Assembly (NCBI GenBank): GCA_031002005.1
Contig: JARYHS010008074.1
Location: forward strand, 10,238,924 to 10,302,923
From: Vandiemenella viatica
Lineage: Eukaryota > Arthropoda > Insecta > Orthoptera > Morabidae
Length of the DNA stretch: 64,000 nucleotides
Direction: 5' to 3'
The translations under genes and the position numbers were made by a program. Each line of letters opens with the position of its first letter. Position 1 is the first letter of the stretch. Below are positions 29,828-41,419 of the stretch, piece after piece. Below the pieces are notes generated by a model. That model saw nothing but the letters and a program-made list of their open reading frames with translations, searched no databases and was not told where the DNA came from.

Positions 29828-32800
29828 TGTTTTAATAAAATAGAACCATCTTAGGATGAAGTTTATTTTTTATATGAATATGGTTACATGCATTTGTTAA
29901 AGATATTTTACTACCATCCAGTAATAGTCTAAAAAAAAAGACAGATATTTGATAGAAAATAAGATAGAGATAGGGTTGTGAGGAACTTCCCTCCACCAGG
30001 TGTGAGCGGATTGCAGACGCTTTGACTGCAGTGTACTGGATTACTGGAACATGTTAAAGAAATTCAATGATTGTTAGACTGTTGCCTCGCCGTAATGCTC
30101 GAACCTGACTAACATATATAGCGTATGTTCAAGTGCTTGCACATTCAGCTGACAATGTCAACAGGAGATAAGTAGGCATATCGGTGAAAATGAAGCCGGG
30201 ACGTTGCTGGGTCAATTGAAAGGAATTGATTACTTTCAATTTATCAAAGGGTCCAAGCAGAAGACGAGACGTTGTTATTATTGCTGGGTTCACATCCAAA
30301 TCTGATTCCTCTATTATATCGACAATCAGACATGCTTTCCTGAAGTTTTTATATTGTATCCAGCAAGCAAACTTTTGTATGACAGTTCCTCATGTCCTCT
30401 TCAACGCAGTAATTATATTTGCTGGAAAGATTGTTTACAGAATCCAGCATAGAACCCAGTCCTAAAAATTGTTCGTGTGATCTTAAATTACATTTCCAAG
30501 GTCATCTGCATTACTGTCAAGTCCTACTATTAATATTACCCCTGAATCTTAACTGTTGTAAGGCACTCAATCCATGGCCGCTTTCCATAAATAATACTTT
30601 TTCATTGGCAACATCTAAGTGAAAAATATTTTGAATAGTGTCCTCTTTCAGATCTCACAATTACGATTTGTACATAATTCTAATGTAGAGCATCAGATTC
30701 CCTGTAAACTAAAGGTATTTTTATTTTGTATTTTGGTTTACAAAATCCATCAAAATCCTTCGATCGCAACTATTTCATAATGCTACAAGCGGTTAAGGAT
30801 ATTGTCATATGCTAAGTGTTGAGTAATAAATGAAATGATAGCAGTAAACCAAATACGATGACGAGACAGCCGATTACAGGATTTTTTGTCTTTACTACCA
30901 ACGTTAAAATTCGTCTGTCAACTGCCGTTCATGACACCTGACTTATTGTTGAAGTATATGGGATAAAAATTAGGTGTTTAAACATCAAACAGCACAAACG
31001 GGAAATACTTAAATCCTATAAGCAAATATCAATTCTAATTATGCTGGAAATGAAGCAAATTATTTTATGAATCCGTTCTTGGGGCAGATACACTAAAAGT
31101 TGTCTATTGCCATGAGATAATAAAACAGCATCAACTTATAACATGGGCAAAAAAATTACTGTGCACTATAAATAAACTTTTACGAAAAAAACACTGCATT
31201 TTTCACGGAGGTACTCAGTTCAAGTTAATTATGACATGAGATATGGAAACATTCGATACCTACCTTTAGGTGACACAGTCTCAAAGAAATTTTCCCTGCC
31301 CTCACCTGGAACAAACAGACCAAAAATAATAACAAGTCATACTGAAAACAAAAATTAAAAAACGTAGATACTATTTTTTTAAAAAAATTATTCGTGCTAC
31401 TTATTTTTATTACAATGTTCATTGTAAACTGTTCTATTCCAGAAATTCGGTACCTACAAACAGACGAATTTGTATGTGAAGCGTTCGGGTGATAGTGTTG
31501 TCTGTCACTCGGATAGTTCTGAGTCGTCTGTTAACAGAGCCAGTAAGGAGATTTATCTGACTGGTATTCTCATAGTGCAACGTCATAGGAGGCTTGCGTC
31601 ACACAACTGTGCTATGTGTGTGAGCGTCTATACGAATAGAGGGTGGTCAGACATGTAGGATGTAATAAAAGCAAACTGCTTCCACAAAGTCCGAACTAGC
31701 AACTCCATGCCAGAACGAAAATTAAAGATGGCTGATTTGGAACTGGACATTGAATATACAATGTGTATGTACAACCATGCTCTCATGTATTTGGGCGATC
31801 TGAATCGCTCTACGCTGAATTTTCTCCTGTTGCTTATTCAATAATGCTGTATGCTGTAAATGGTACAGGCAGGCGAATATCCAAAATTGACACGGATCCA
31901 ACTCAAAGAATACTTACTTCTTTTAGGTAATTAATTTTACAAACTAAAATGATGTGTATTAAAAACGTTTCACAAACATTGAATGCACATCTTTTTACGT
32001 TTCTAAAACATACGACAATCTCATCACACAGCATAGAAAGTATATCATTTTTACACAAAATATTTATTTTGAGAATACGTTAGGACAGATAACATTTCAA
32101 CTGTTATACAGAAATTTAAGAGCATGGAATAAGAATTAACACAAGAAAAAAAATCATTGTTTGCTGTGTGTTACAGACTGTTAGAGTTTGCGAAAGTGAT
32201 ACGCAGTTATCTAAATTAATTGATATAATATTGCTGATGTGTTTAACGTCATTGAAATTTCAGACTACTTGTTCTAACGGACGCTTCTTTTAGTTTAGTG
32301 AGAACACGTAGGATGGAAAAGGAAAATAATGGAAAACAACAGTAACTTAAGAAAGTAACAATGTAATATGCAACGTCCAAAAATATATAAGTTTTAATTC
32401 TAGCTCCACCAAACTTAGTTTTAGTCATCAGTAATAAGGATGAATGCTTGAAGAATACATAACAAACTTGAACTTTTTTAAAATTAAGAAACAACGTTGT
32501 TGACTAGTTTTAAATCTCTCTATAGTGATTCAAACAGGGCAGTTATTCTAACGCGGCGTCCTCCGATTTTTTAAATTTCCCGTGGTCGCTCGAAAGTCAA
32601 CGGATAAGCATAGGATATCGTCTTCATTCTTTGACAAGTGACACCCTGGGGAACACGAGACTATCCACTTGTTATCCCAGGAGGGGTAAACGCATTGTCG
32701 ATGTCTGCAGGAACAAAATCTCGTTATGATCTACTATATATCTCGGACGTCCGACTTGCTGCGGTATTAAAAGTTTACACATGCAAATAATCCTAATATT

Positions 32801-33301
32801 ATTAGGTATTGTTAGCATTTAAATAATTTTATGTATAAATATCTCTAATTTTCTTTTATGTGCATTTCATAATGAATGTAATTGATTTTGATTGTTTTTA
32901 ATTGTTTAAGTATTGTTAGAGATTAAGTATTGTCTAGAAACATCGATTGGAAGCCTTTGTAATATTCTGGAACTTTCTATGTAACTTATATAAGCGATCA
33001 CCAGAGACGAGGTTTTGAGCAGTTTTATGTTTTCAGTGAGTCTCGTAAACCAGTACTGTGAAAGTGTGTGGCAGTATTGTCTTTGAAAGCTGTAATGAGT
33101 GTGATCGCTGGAGCTTGTGTTTACATGTGCGGCCACTATCTTTGGAGTGATGTCTTACGAGAAATAAAAACAGTTAAAATCTGAAAGGTATCTGGACTAA
33201 CTATTTTATCATATATAATGAACCACGAGATTTCTACCACTGTGCTCGTGTCTAATTAAAACAAAGCCAAACGGACTTCGACAAAATGTAAGTTAGTATA
33301 T
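29828..33301. other. Unannotated A+T-rich DNA
   Basis: No coding family was recognised over about 3.4 kb. One segment (32930-33190) has a promoter- or LTR-like look and is listed separately. Confidence 0.35.
32930..33190 (+). promoter_or_regulatory. Possible solo LTR or polymerase II promoter-like segment
   Basis: TTATATAAG near 32986 is a TATA-box-like sequence, and AATAAA near 33162 is a poly(A) signal about 175 bp downstream, as in an LTR. No paired LTR, primer-binding site or coding sequence was seen and termini are undefined, so this is weak. Confidence 0.2.
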
Positions 33302-34040
33302 ACTAGACGACCCGTGCGAAAATTTCGCGAATGCAATGAATAGTAAGGTTGAGGTTTTCTAAAAGAATGAAAGAAGAACCTCCTCATTTGTTTCAACTAT
33401 TTATTCGTTTAGTGTAATACGTACTTAACAAAAGTTGACGCCAGTGAAGCAGTTTATAAATATCTCTGTGATATGTGCTAAAAAATAATTAAAAAAAAAC
33501 ACTTTATTGAAATAATAGTATTTTTACCTTTGAAGGGTCGAATTTCTAAAAATCCCTTTCTTAAATGTGATGTGACCAAAACAGATACCTTAATCTTTAA
33601 TATGATAGCTCATTTATCTATATCGGTTAGATATGAAGGAAGATACATTGCTCGTGACACAAATATGCGTTGTAAAATATTGATGCTTTTGCCCTTTAAT
33701 TACAAAAAATTCCATTTTAATATATGACGTTTCCGAAGCGGAGATCTTAATCTTTAAAATGATACTTGATTACACGATTTCAGATAGGTATCCAGGGAGA
33801 TTAATGGCTCGTGACACAATAATCAAAATTTTAGAAATATTGAAATTTTTGCCCTATATGGGTAGAATTTTTTAAAAAAATTACTTTCTTAAAATATGAT
33901 ATGATAAAAGCGGATACCTTAATCTTTAAAATGATTTCATAGATTTGGGTTAGGTATGGAGATAATAGCTTGTGACAAAGAAACACCTTATAGAAATAAT
34001 ATATATGATTTCATTCCAGCAAGTTACACAAATTCCTGAA
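33302..34040 (-). mobile_element. Helitron-like 3' end with tandem repeat body
   Basis: On the reverse strand the left edge reads hairpin (GCGAAA-T-TTTCGC), ACGGGTCGT, then CTAGT, the Helitron 3' arrangement also seen at 2651 and 43929. Three tandem units fill 33527-34000. No 5' end was found; the right limit is arbitrary and lies near the long T run. Confidence 0.4.
33527..34000. repeat. Three diverged tandem repeats of about 160-170 bp
   Basis: ACCTTAATCTTTAAAATGAT or a close variant occurs near 33586, 33746 and 33914. Each is followed by GGTTAGGTAT- or CAGATAGGTAT-like sequence and GCTCGTGACA or GCTTGTGACA, and preceded by TTTTGCCCT-like sequence. Confidence 0.7.
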
Positions 34041-34042
34041 AT

Positions 34043-34044
<2 letters not shown>

Positions 34045-34090
<46 letters not shown>
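34045..34090. repeat. 46-base T homopolymer
   Basis: An uninterrupted T run. It could be the poly(A) tail of a reverse-strand retroposed copy, but no body was recognised beside it. Confidence 0.9.
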
Positions 34091-34093
<3 letters not shown>

Positions 34094-34469
34094 TGAACGT
34101 ATCACGAAATAGTGTATGGGAGTAGAGAAATGTATAACATTAAAAGTATGTTCCCGTTGTAATTATCATAAGATCTACTCAAGCAAAGTTAAACGAAGTG
34201 CCTATTTTGGCCTTGGTGTTGGTACGTATGATACTGATATACTCATACACAAGGAAATAATTAATTTGATTGCCAACAAATGGCAAAGTTGATCTTTAAT
34301 CCGGGAAGACAAAATCTAATAAGTTGTCTTCCTGATCCAATTACCAATTTTATATGATAGTTTACACACATACAAATAAGGTGTTATTACACACATCAGG
34401 CAGCACCTCTTACAAAACATAGCCTTTTCTCTGTTGTCAGTCTCTCTATTGGTTGATACAATCCTCCAT

Positions 34470-36080
34470 ATCTTCCTAGTTAATCTCATCATCTCAAAAT
34501 ACTCCTTATAACCTTAGTCTTAATTATCTGCTTCATATATTCCAATCTTTGTCTACATCTGCAGTTCTTCAACTGTTTCCTTTCCTAACAAATTAACCAA
34601 TCCTGCATGACTTAAAACGTGACCCTCCATTCCGTATTTTTTATCTGTCAGACTTTTTCACAAACTTCTCTCCTCGCCCATTATCGCTAAAACACGTTTA
34701 TTTCATACTTTATTTTTCCATTTAATTTTTAGCTTACTTCTATAGCGGCCCGTTTCATAACCTTCATTTTTCCTTCTTTCTGATATTCCTAATGTCCACA
34801 CTTCGCCACCATAAAGTGCTGTGCTCCACACATTGAGTTTTGCAAAGTTCTCTCTGAGCCCTTGATCAATATTTGAGATTTTTTTCGGTAGTTCTTTTCT
34901 TCTTTTAACGTGATTCTTGCAACGGCCGTCAATTGTAATTATACTTACTTGGAGACCATCAGACCTGTTCAGAACGGATTTTGATCCCCCGAGTATATGT
35001 TGAAGGGTAATTACTTCATATGTCTGTGTTACAATTATTTGTTCAAAATGAGCTCTGGGTATCTAGGAATTAACGCGGAAACATATGTGAATATCTTTTA
35101 AATATTATAATTTTAGTATACTATTTAAAAGTTTTAGCGTGGTGTAATTTTTTTTTTCTTTCTTTCTTTTCCGGTAAGTTGCTAAATTCCCATTTTTCGA
35201 ACCCGGGTTCAAATCCCCATATTGACAAATATTTTTATTTCTTTTTTTATATGCAGTAATCATTGAGCATTGATTTTTATTTCATTTAAAATTAATTTAC
35301 GAATTTTTATTATGCAAAATAACTTTTAAAACAAAATATTACAGAATATACAGTCCCAACTTTTTTTTTTTTTTTTTCTAGAAAAGCATTATTTCATTGT
35401 TTATGTGGTTTTTTTTTTATTGAAACAGGTATATTTCATGTTCATCGTTTCTATACTTGTATCTCTATAATTAATATCGTAAAGTAAATATACTACAGCC
35501 ATAAGGTCGGGGTTTTTCCCCCCTACAACAGTTATACTTATTTCCGTTCAGTGGTGGTAGCATGTAAATGTTTGAAACTAACATAATGTCTGTTATTATT
35601 TCACATAATAAAAATTCGTAAATGAATTTTAAATGACCGTATACACCACGCTAAAGTTTTTAAGCAAAATTCTAAAATTATATTATTTAAAATATATTTA
35701 TATATGTTTCCGCGTTAATTTCTCGATACCCAGGACTCATTTTGAAGAAATAATTGTAACACGGACATATGGAGTAAATACCATTCAACATATACTCGGG
35801 GGATCAAAATCCGTTCTGAACAGGTCTGATGGTTCCTAATTTAGAAATTAAATGAATTCACTTGTTTCTCCTGTTGCACCCGATCCTATTTTGATGTTTA
35901 ATCTACTATTATTGCCATCTTTACTGCTACGTTTCATCACTTTTGTCTGCCTCTGGTTGATATTTAGTGCAAAAATCTTCCTTCAGAATTTTTTCATGCC
36001 ATTTAGTAATCCTCAGTCTGTTTTGCTAACCGAAAAATGTTATCAGCACATCGTAGTATACTGATTTTTTTCTCCTTGAT
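34470..36080 (-). pseudogene. LINE reverse-transcriptase remnant, split by a TIR element
   Basis: On the reverse strand, 34780-34950 reads a diverged GLRENFAKLNVWSTALYGGE and matches the relic at 49895-50275 (LKLYMWSTALYGSETWTL). The upstream part continues on the other side of an inserted element at 35845-36060, where TTTCATCACTTTTGT and AAAATCTTCCTTCAG match 50200-50260 nearly base for base. The remnant covers the C-terminal third of an RTE-like ORF2 without its catalytic box. Stops and indels are frequent. The low-coordinate limit (34470) is approximate. Confidence 0.65.
34955..35833. mobile_element. Non-autonomous element with about 190-bp terminal inverted repeats
   Basis: The arms 34955-35146 and 35641-35833 are reverse complements with scattered mismatches, starting ACCATCAGACCTGTTCAGAA. 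The centre contains a tRNA-like B box (GGTTCAAATCC near 35210). It inserted into the LINE remnant, which resumes at 35845. A partial second copy is at 55095-55413. No coding region was seen. Confidence 0.8.
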
Positions 36081-36194
36081 TAGTTGTGTACACTTCGCGT
36101 CATCTACAACCACAAACCTCAAATTTAGTAGGAATTCTAAAGGGAGGTACAAACAAATAATCTTATCTTTTAAATTATTACTTTTATTACTTTA

Positions 36195-36362
36195 CGTCTC
36201 GTCAACGTCCAGGTCATTAGAGGCAAGAAAGAACTGGGGACAAGACATGAGAAGGAATTCGCCCATAGCCTTTTTAAACGAAACATCCCAGCATTCACCT
36301 GGATATCTGGGGAAACCATAGAAAACTAAAATCTGGATGCCCGCGTCCTCCCGACTGCCATA
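36195..36362 (-). mobile_element. SINE-B, reverse-strand, head-truncated
   Basis: The reverse strand reads TCTATGGTTTCCCCAGATAT, CAGGTGAATGCTGGGATG and TTGCCTCTAATGACC, matching the SINE-B copy at 13276. The tRNA-like head is missing or unrecognisable. Confidence 0.7.
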
Positions 36363-36477
36363 AACAATTACATATAATCTGATCATAAGAAATGGACAAG
36401 ATCCAAGAAAGAGAAAAAATACATAGCTACTGCTATAGTTGTTGCTGCTGCCTGTCCTAGTTATCTTTCATAGGTTA

Positions 36478-38956
36478 CAGTCGAACCTCTATAAGACGAA
36501 TTTCAAGGGGTAAGGGAAAAATTCGTACTACCGAGGTATTCTTAATAAAGAGGTTCGTTTTATCGAGGTTTAATACTGCCGTTATTCGTCTTATAGAGGT
36601 TTCTCCTCGCTCTGAGATAACCTCTATAAAACGAAGATTTTTATGGCCAACCTCTATAATACGAATCATTGTTACCGTTACACTAAAGTTATTTTTTCAA
36701 TGTAGGAAAAAGGTTAAAAAGAAAAAAAAAAAAAAAAAAAAAAAAACATGTATGTAGCAATTTTAAAAATACATACTCGTTTATATTTAAATCACTCAAG
36801 TATCAAAACAAACAATAAACTGTTTGAAAACCATGTACTGTATAGTAAAATGAAAACAAATCTGAAGCCAAAATACGGTAAATATAAATGGAAACCAAAC
36901 TTATACATATGTAGTATGTACATATAATAAATAAGGACTAACTAATCTTAAAAAAGTCATCAATTTTAGATTGCTTACTTGCATGAAGGGTTACCATATC
37001 CAATGTGGAATCCAAATCGATGATGGCTTTCACTACACTATCACTTAAAGCATTTTTCTTTAAGAAAAAACACTTGAGCACATCAATAGCTTCTCTTGCG
37101 TCTTTCGTTGACAGTTCCGGTCGATCACTCTCCGCGGCTGCATCCTCCTCATCATCTTCAGCTGCGTCATCTTCTTTATGATTTGAGGGTTGAACAGAAT
37201 CCAGGATATCCTCATCCGTCAGCTCTCCACATACTGCTACATTATCATCGAAATCAACAAATTCTTCAAACTCCATTTCTTGGACGCCTAGTCTTTCGGT
37301 AACTTTGTTCCAGTTTTGATCTGGGCCTACTTCTGCATTTTGGGGTGCTGGAGTTCGAGGTTGGTCATCGTCCTCATCTTCGAGGTCCGTCACACGAAAT
37401 CCACATTTTGCAAAACAGTTAAAAACAGTTTTGTCGGTTACCTTTGACCAGGCCTTGTTAATCATCCACATTGCATTTAAAACGTTGATTTTAGTCGGTA
37501 CGTCTTGATCCATATCTGTCAAAAACTGCCGAACAACCTCCTTTCTGTAGTTCACTTTGAAATTTTTAATAATTCCCTGGTCAAGTGGTTGGAGCTTTGA
37601 TGTGGTGTTTGGGGGAAGAAATTGGACTGAGATGTTTGACAAGTTTGGAACAGTTCCGTGTGCACTACAATTGTCAATAAACAGCAGGATCTTTTTCTTT
37701 TTCTTCTTCATTTCTGTGTTTACAGTTTTCAGCCATGCACTGAACTCATCACCATTCATCCACGCTTTTGAGTTGGCCTTATACAGTGTTGGTAAACTGT
37801 TCACATTTTTAAAACATGTAGGTTTTTGTGACTTGCCAATAACCAAAGGCTTGAGCTTATTATTTCCCGAAGCGTTGACTCCAAGCAACACAGTTAATCG
37901 GTCTTTGCTGTGTTTGCCTCCATTGCAAGGGTCTCCTTTAAACGTCATTGTTTTATCTGGTAGGCACTTGAAAAAAAGTCCGGTCTCGTCTGCATTATAT
38001 ATATCATCTGGGTGGTAACCCTGAGTAATGTCAGCAAGTTTTTCTTTCCAATCATCGCATACTGTACTGTCCACAGACGCACATTCACCACACACATTTT
38101 TAAAAACAATATCATTCCTTTTTTTAAATTTTTCCAGCCAGCCATTACTGGCACGAAAATCAGGGTGTCCCAATTGTACAGCAAACTGCTGTGCCTTTTC
38201 TTGGAGAATAGGGCCTCCGATTGACAAATTTTTATCGCGGCACTGCTTTAAACACTTTAAAGTGGCTTTGTCTACTTCCTGAAATTCACCGGTCTTTGCG
38301 CGTTTGCAAAACTTAGAAAGTCCACTTGCTTCATCGTACTTGTCTCTATTCTTTATAATCGTTGCTAACGTTGTTGAAGGGATGTTAAACTCCTTAGCAA
38401 TGGTGATTTTCTTCTTCAACGGGTTTTCTTCCATATGCTTCAAAACTTTACGCTTGAACTCTACTGTTAGCGCCGTTTTTGACTTTTTCCCTGCCATTAC
38501 TGTTCATACAATAAAGATACGCACAACGGTGTCTTAAAACACAGCCGGAAGGGACACTTAAAAACACAGCCGGAAGGGTTACTCAACACTGCAAAGGCAC
38601 GTGCCAAACAATGACTGATGAAGGAAGAGGGTAGGGTGGGGAGTTTCATGTTAAGACACGCTTCTGTTTGTTTGAAAACTACGCACTATGGAGGTTAAGA
38701 TCATAAGAAATTCGTCTTAAAGAGGTAACATTCGTCTTGTAGAGGTCTTGTGCTAAGAATATTCGTTGTATAGAGGTTAATCAGTCCTAGCCCATGTCAC
38801 AAACAAATTCGTCTTATCGAGGTTTTTAACCTAATTACTGCTTTGTATAGAGGTGTTTTTAGCATTGACCTTTATGGAAGTTTCAAGGGGATTTTAAAAA
38901 ATTCGTCTTATCGAGGAATTCGTTTTACCGAGGTTCGTACTAACGAGGTTTGACTG
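36478..38956 (-). mobile_element. Tigger/pogo DNA transposon, complete
   Basis: The ends are CAGTCGAACCTC on the left and the reverse complement of GAGGTTTGACTG on the right, flanked by TA on both sides. Length 2479 bp, usual for Tigger. Inside each end are several copies of a motif like TTCGTCTTATAGAGGTT, about five on the left (36484-36665) and about eight on the right (38690-38950), probable transposase-binding sites. An A run of about 25 bases lies near 36721-36746. The transposase gene is uninterrupted, so this copy could be active. Confidence 0.95.
36938..38497 (-). CDS. Tigger/pogo-type transposase, intact
   Basis: The 519 residues start at MAGKKSKTAL (38497) and run without a stop. 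Residues 1-60 are a CENP-B/Psq-type helix-turn-helix (KKKITIAKEFNIPSTTLATI). Residues 70-135 are a second, Tc5-type helix-turn-helix (HPDFRASNGWLEKFKKRN). The DDE_1 core carries D170 (NADETG), D275 (LLFIDNCSAH) and D306 (LQPLDQGIIKNF), with 30 residues between the last two, as in pogo. An acidic region follows (370-460). The C terminus Q509-SK-I512-DD-F515-F516 is a textbook PCNA-interacting box, known from pogo. The enzyme would bind the terminal repeats and cut at TA. A lysine run at 264-269 is coded by an A-rich tract but keeps frame. Confidence 0.95.
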   Translation of the reverse strand: MAGKKSKTALTVEFKRKVLKHMEENPLKKKITIAKEFNIPSTTLATIIKNRDKYDEASGLSKFCKRAKTGEFQEVDKATLKCLKQCRDKNLSIGGPILQEKAQQFAVQLGHPDFRASNGWLEKFKKRNDIVFKNVCGECASVDSTVCDDWKEKLADITQGYHPDDIYNADETGLFFKCLPDKTMTFKGDPCNGGKHSKDRLTVLLGVNASGNNKLKPLVIGKSQKPTCFKNVNSLPTLYKANSKAWMNGDEFSAWLKTVNTEMKKKKKKILLFIDNCSAHGTVPNLSNISVQFLPPNTTSKLQPLDQGIIKNFKVNYRKEVVRQFLTDMDQDVPTKINVLNAMWMINKAWSKVTDKTVFNCFAKCGFRVTDLEDEDDDQPRTPAPQNAEVGPDQNWNKVTERLGVQEMEFEEFVDFDDNVAVCGELTDEDILDSVQPSNHKEDDAAEDDEEDAAAESDRPELSTKDAREAIDVLKCFFLKKNALSDSVVKAIIDLDSTLDMVTLHASKQSKIDDFFKIS

Positions 38957-39702
38957 TATTAGTGAATTAACAGCAACATATTAAACTCTACGTGAGTGAA
39001 TTCGGAGGCGCATCTAGTTTACACTGAAGGAGGAGCTGCCGAAACAAATAATAATCGACTAAGAGTCACACCATGTATTAATTATTGATTTCAAAAAGAG
39101 GAATTGTTCGGTCCTATTAATAACGTTATTGAAGTTTTCAGAAACGTGAATCGAAAATCGAAATATAAAATTTATTTTCAGCGTATACAAATATAAATAA
39201 TGTGACAAACGACGCAAAAACTGCTCTAAAGGCTTGTAACAGAGGCTTAACCGAAACTTCAGCTAATGTAAAAATAAACGTCAGCCATTGAGTATACAAA
39301 AGATAAGAACTTCAATACTTTATTTACTTGCAGACGATCAAGGTATAATGGCCATCGACAAACGTGACATTGCCTACTTGATGAAAGAATTTGAAATAAT
39401 ATTTACGTCACAACATAAAAAATTCATCACACAATAGAAGTAGTGAAAATTTTTATCAGCTTATTGTGGGTGGTTTTTAGATATAAATAGACAACAGAAG
39501 AACATAACATATAGTACATTAATCCCGATTTTACTGCTATGTAATTCGGGGAACGACATTACCAAATGAAAAGACGTCGGGGAAAGATATTTCTCAAGAA
39601 GAAATACGAAAGTATACAGATTTCAACCATTCCTAATGTAGAGAAGTGGGCGTGCGTTGAATGGTACGACATAGATAACTGAGGTGATGGAAATTTTTTT
39701 TT

Positions 39703-39736
<34 letters not shown>

Positions 39737-41419
39737 TATATATTTCTCTTCCTTTCAGCCTGAATCCATTAGTGATTCATATAAGTTACCACAGCTTGTG
39801 TCTACATTCAAAACGCTATCTGAAACTATGTATGATTACATCTTGCTTATCTGACCGATTGACACAAGATTACTTTTACTCCGAACTCAATACTTTATGT
39901 GGAAATGGATGTCCTGTATATATTACAGTCAGTCTCCTTGACAGTAATGCCGACTGGACACTGAAAAAAGAATTTCAGAAGGTGTAACAACAGTATCTTG
40001 CTTGATTAATGTTTCCTGCGTTTATGAACTGCTACGTCTTATATCAAACAGGATTAAAAATTGAGGAATGTGTGTTACACAACGAACTCTTAAGGTTGCC
40101 AAGCAGTCCAGCTTAACAGCTGTTCAATTCAAGATGGCCTTAGTGATAACAGATATTGCCGAAATTACAGGTCTTCCTTCTACCTTTTCTACGTTCTTAT
40201 TCATTCCGTTCTCATCTACAAGATGGTGTAGTACTCTATATGTTATATTGGTAATCAATTAGCATTATCGTTATAGTGATTCATCTTTTTTTTCCTATAG
40301 CTCAGATAAATTTGTAAATTCTCGTAGCACGTTGCATTCAAATGATAATTTTATACAAATAGGAGCGGATCAAATATTTTCCAGTCTGCTAGTTATTTTG
40401 GATAACAACTCACTTATTTTTCCTGGTTTGATACGCTGAGTGTAAAACCAACCAGCATCAGTGGTTGTTCTGTGTAAGAGACTTCGCAGCAGATTGTAGC
40501 TTCTGGCAACAAACGGTAAAATTAAATCTCTGGGGACTCGAAAGACTGAATGGGATACGGCAAGCGCGGCCGGAATAGCTAATCATTGTATATACGTCTA
40601 TCGGCTGATTTGATCCATTCCTCCAGTTTTTGTATATTGATTTAACCCAACATCTCAATATAGCCACATGTAATTACATCCCCAGATATATGAATTAACC
40701 ATTGTAAACATTATTTCTGGGTTTTCTTCATTTTCGGTGAACAAATCATTTCGATTAGAAGCTCTAAATACAAGTGATCAAGAAACTATAACCAACGCTT
40801 TGAAAATTCGTTATTAAAATTTTGATTTCTGTTCTTAAGAAAACTATTTTGTTTTGATAACGTATTTTTTCACGCAGAAACCAATCAGATACATTACTAC
40901 TGCAGATGCTCGCATTTTAACAATTTGTTTATTATCGTCGCAATTTAAACAACACCACTTACCTACATTACACAGTAACTATCAGAGTTTAGATGCATCA
41001 TCATCTGACACCGGAGCAGGAAACGAAAATCTGTTGTGATCACCAAACTTTTCAACTGTAATCAGACGTAACTTAATAGCTACTGAATTCAATTTATTGG
41101 TTTTAAAGCTTAAAGTGTTAGCAAACATTTAAGTATATATCTTCAAGTTATGGTATTCCTAACTAATATTATAAATCCGAAGGCTTTTGTATTTCTGTTT
41201 TAATAGTGAACTAATGACCTAAAGGATTAAATTTGGATGGAAAACAGTGTAATTCAGAATTAACAAATGACAATTTGTGTTGCAGGAACGCAATATTGAC
41301 ACTAGAGATGAATAAATATCTAAAATATCAGTTTATTTCCGTATGTCACCAAAATAGCTTAATCATTTTGGATGATATCTATAGTATATGCAGTCCATTT
41401 GTTCAATTAATATATAGGA
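38957..41419. other. Unannotated A+T-rich DNA
   Basis: Nothing was recognised apart from a TA-dinucleotide repeat at about 39706-39734. Confidence 0.35.

Noticed and set aside
32930..33190. LTR retrotransposon
   Set aside because: Only a TATA-like box and poly(A) signal; no second LTR, primer-binding site, gag or pol nearby. Kept only as a weak solo-LTR possibility.
33527..34000. CRISPR-like array
   Set aside because: Units are 160-170 bp, diverged and without unique spacers; the genome is eukaryotic by its introns, SINEs and LINEs.
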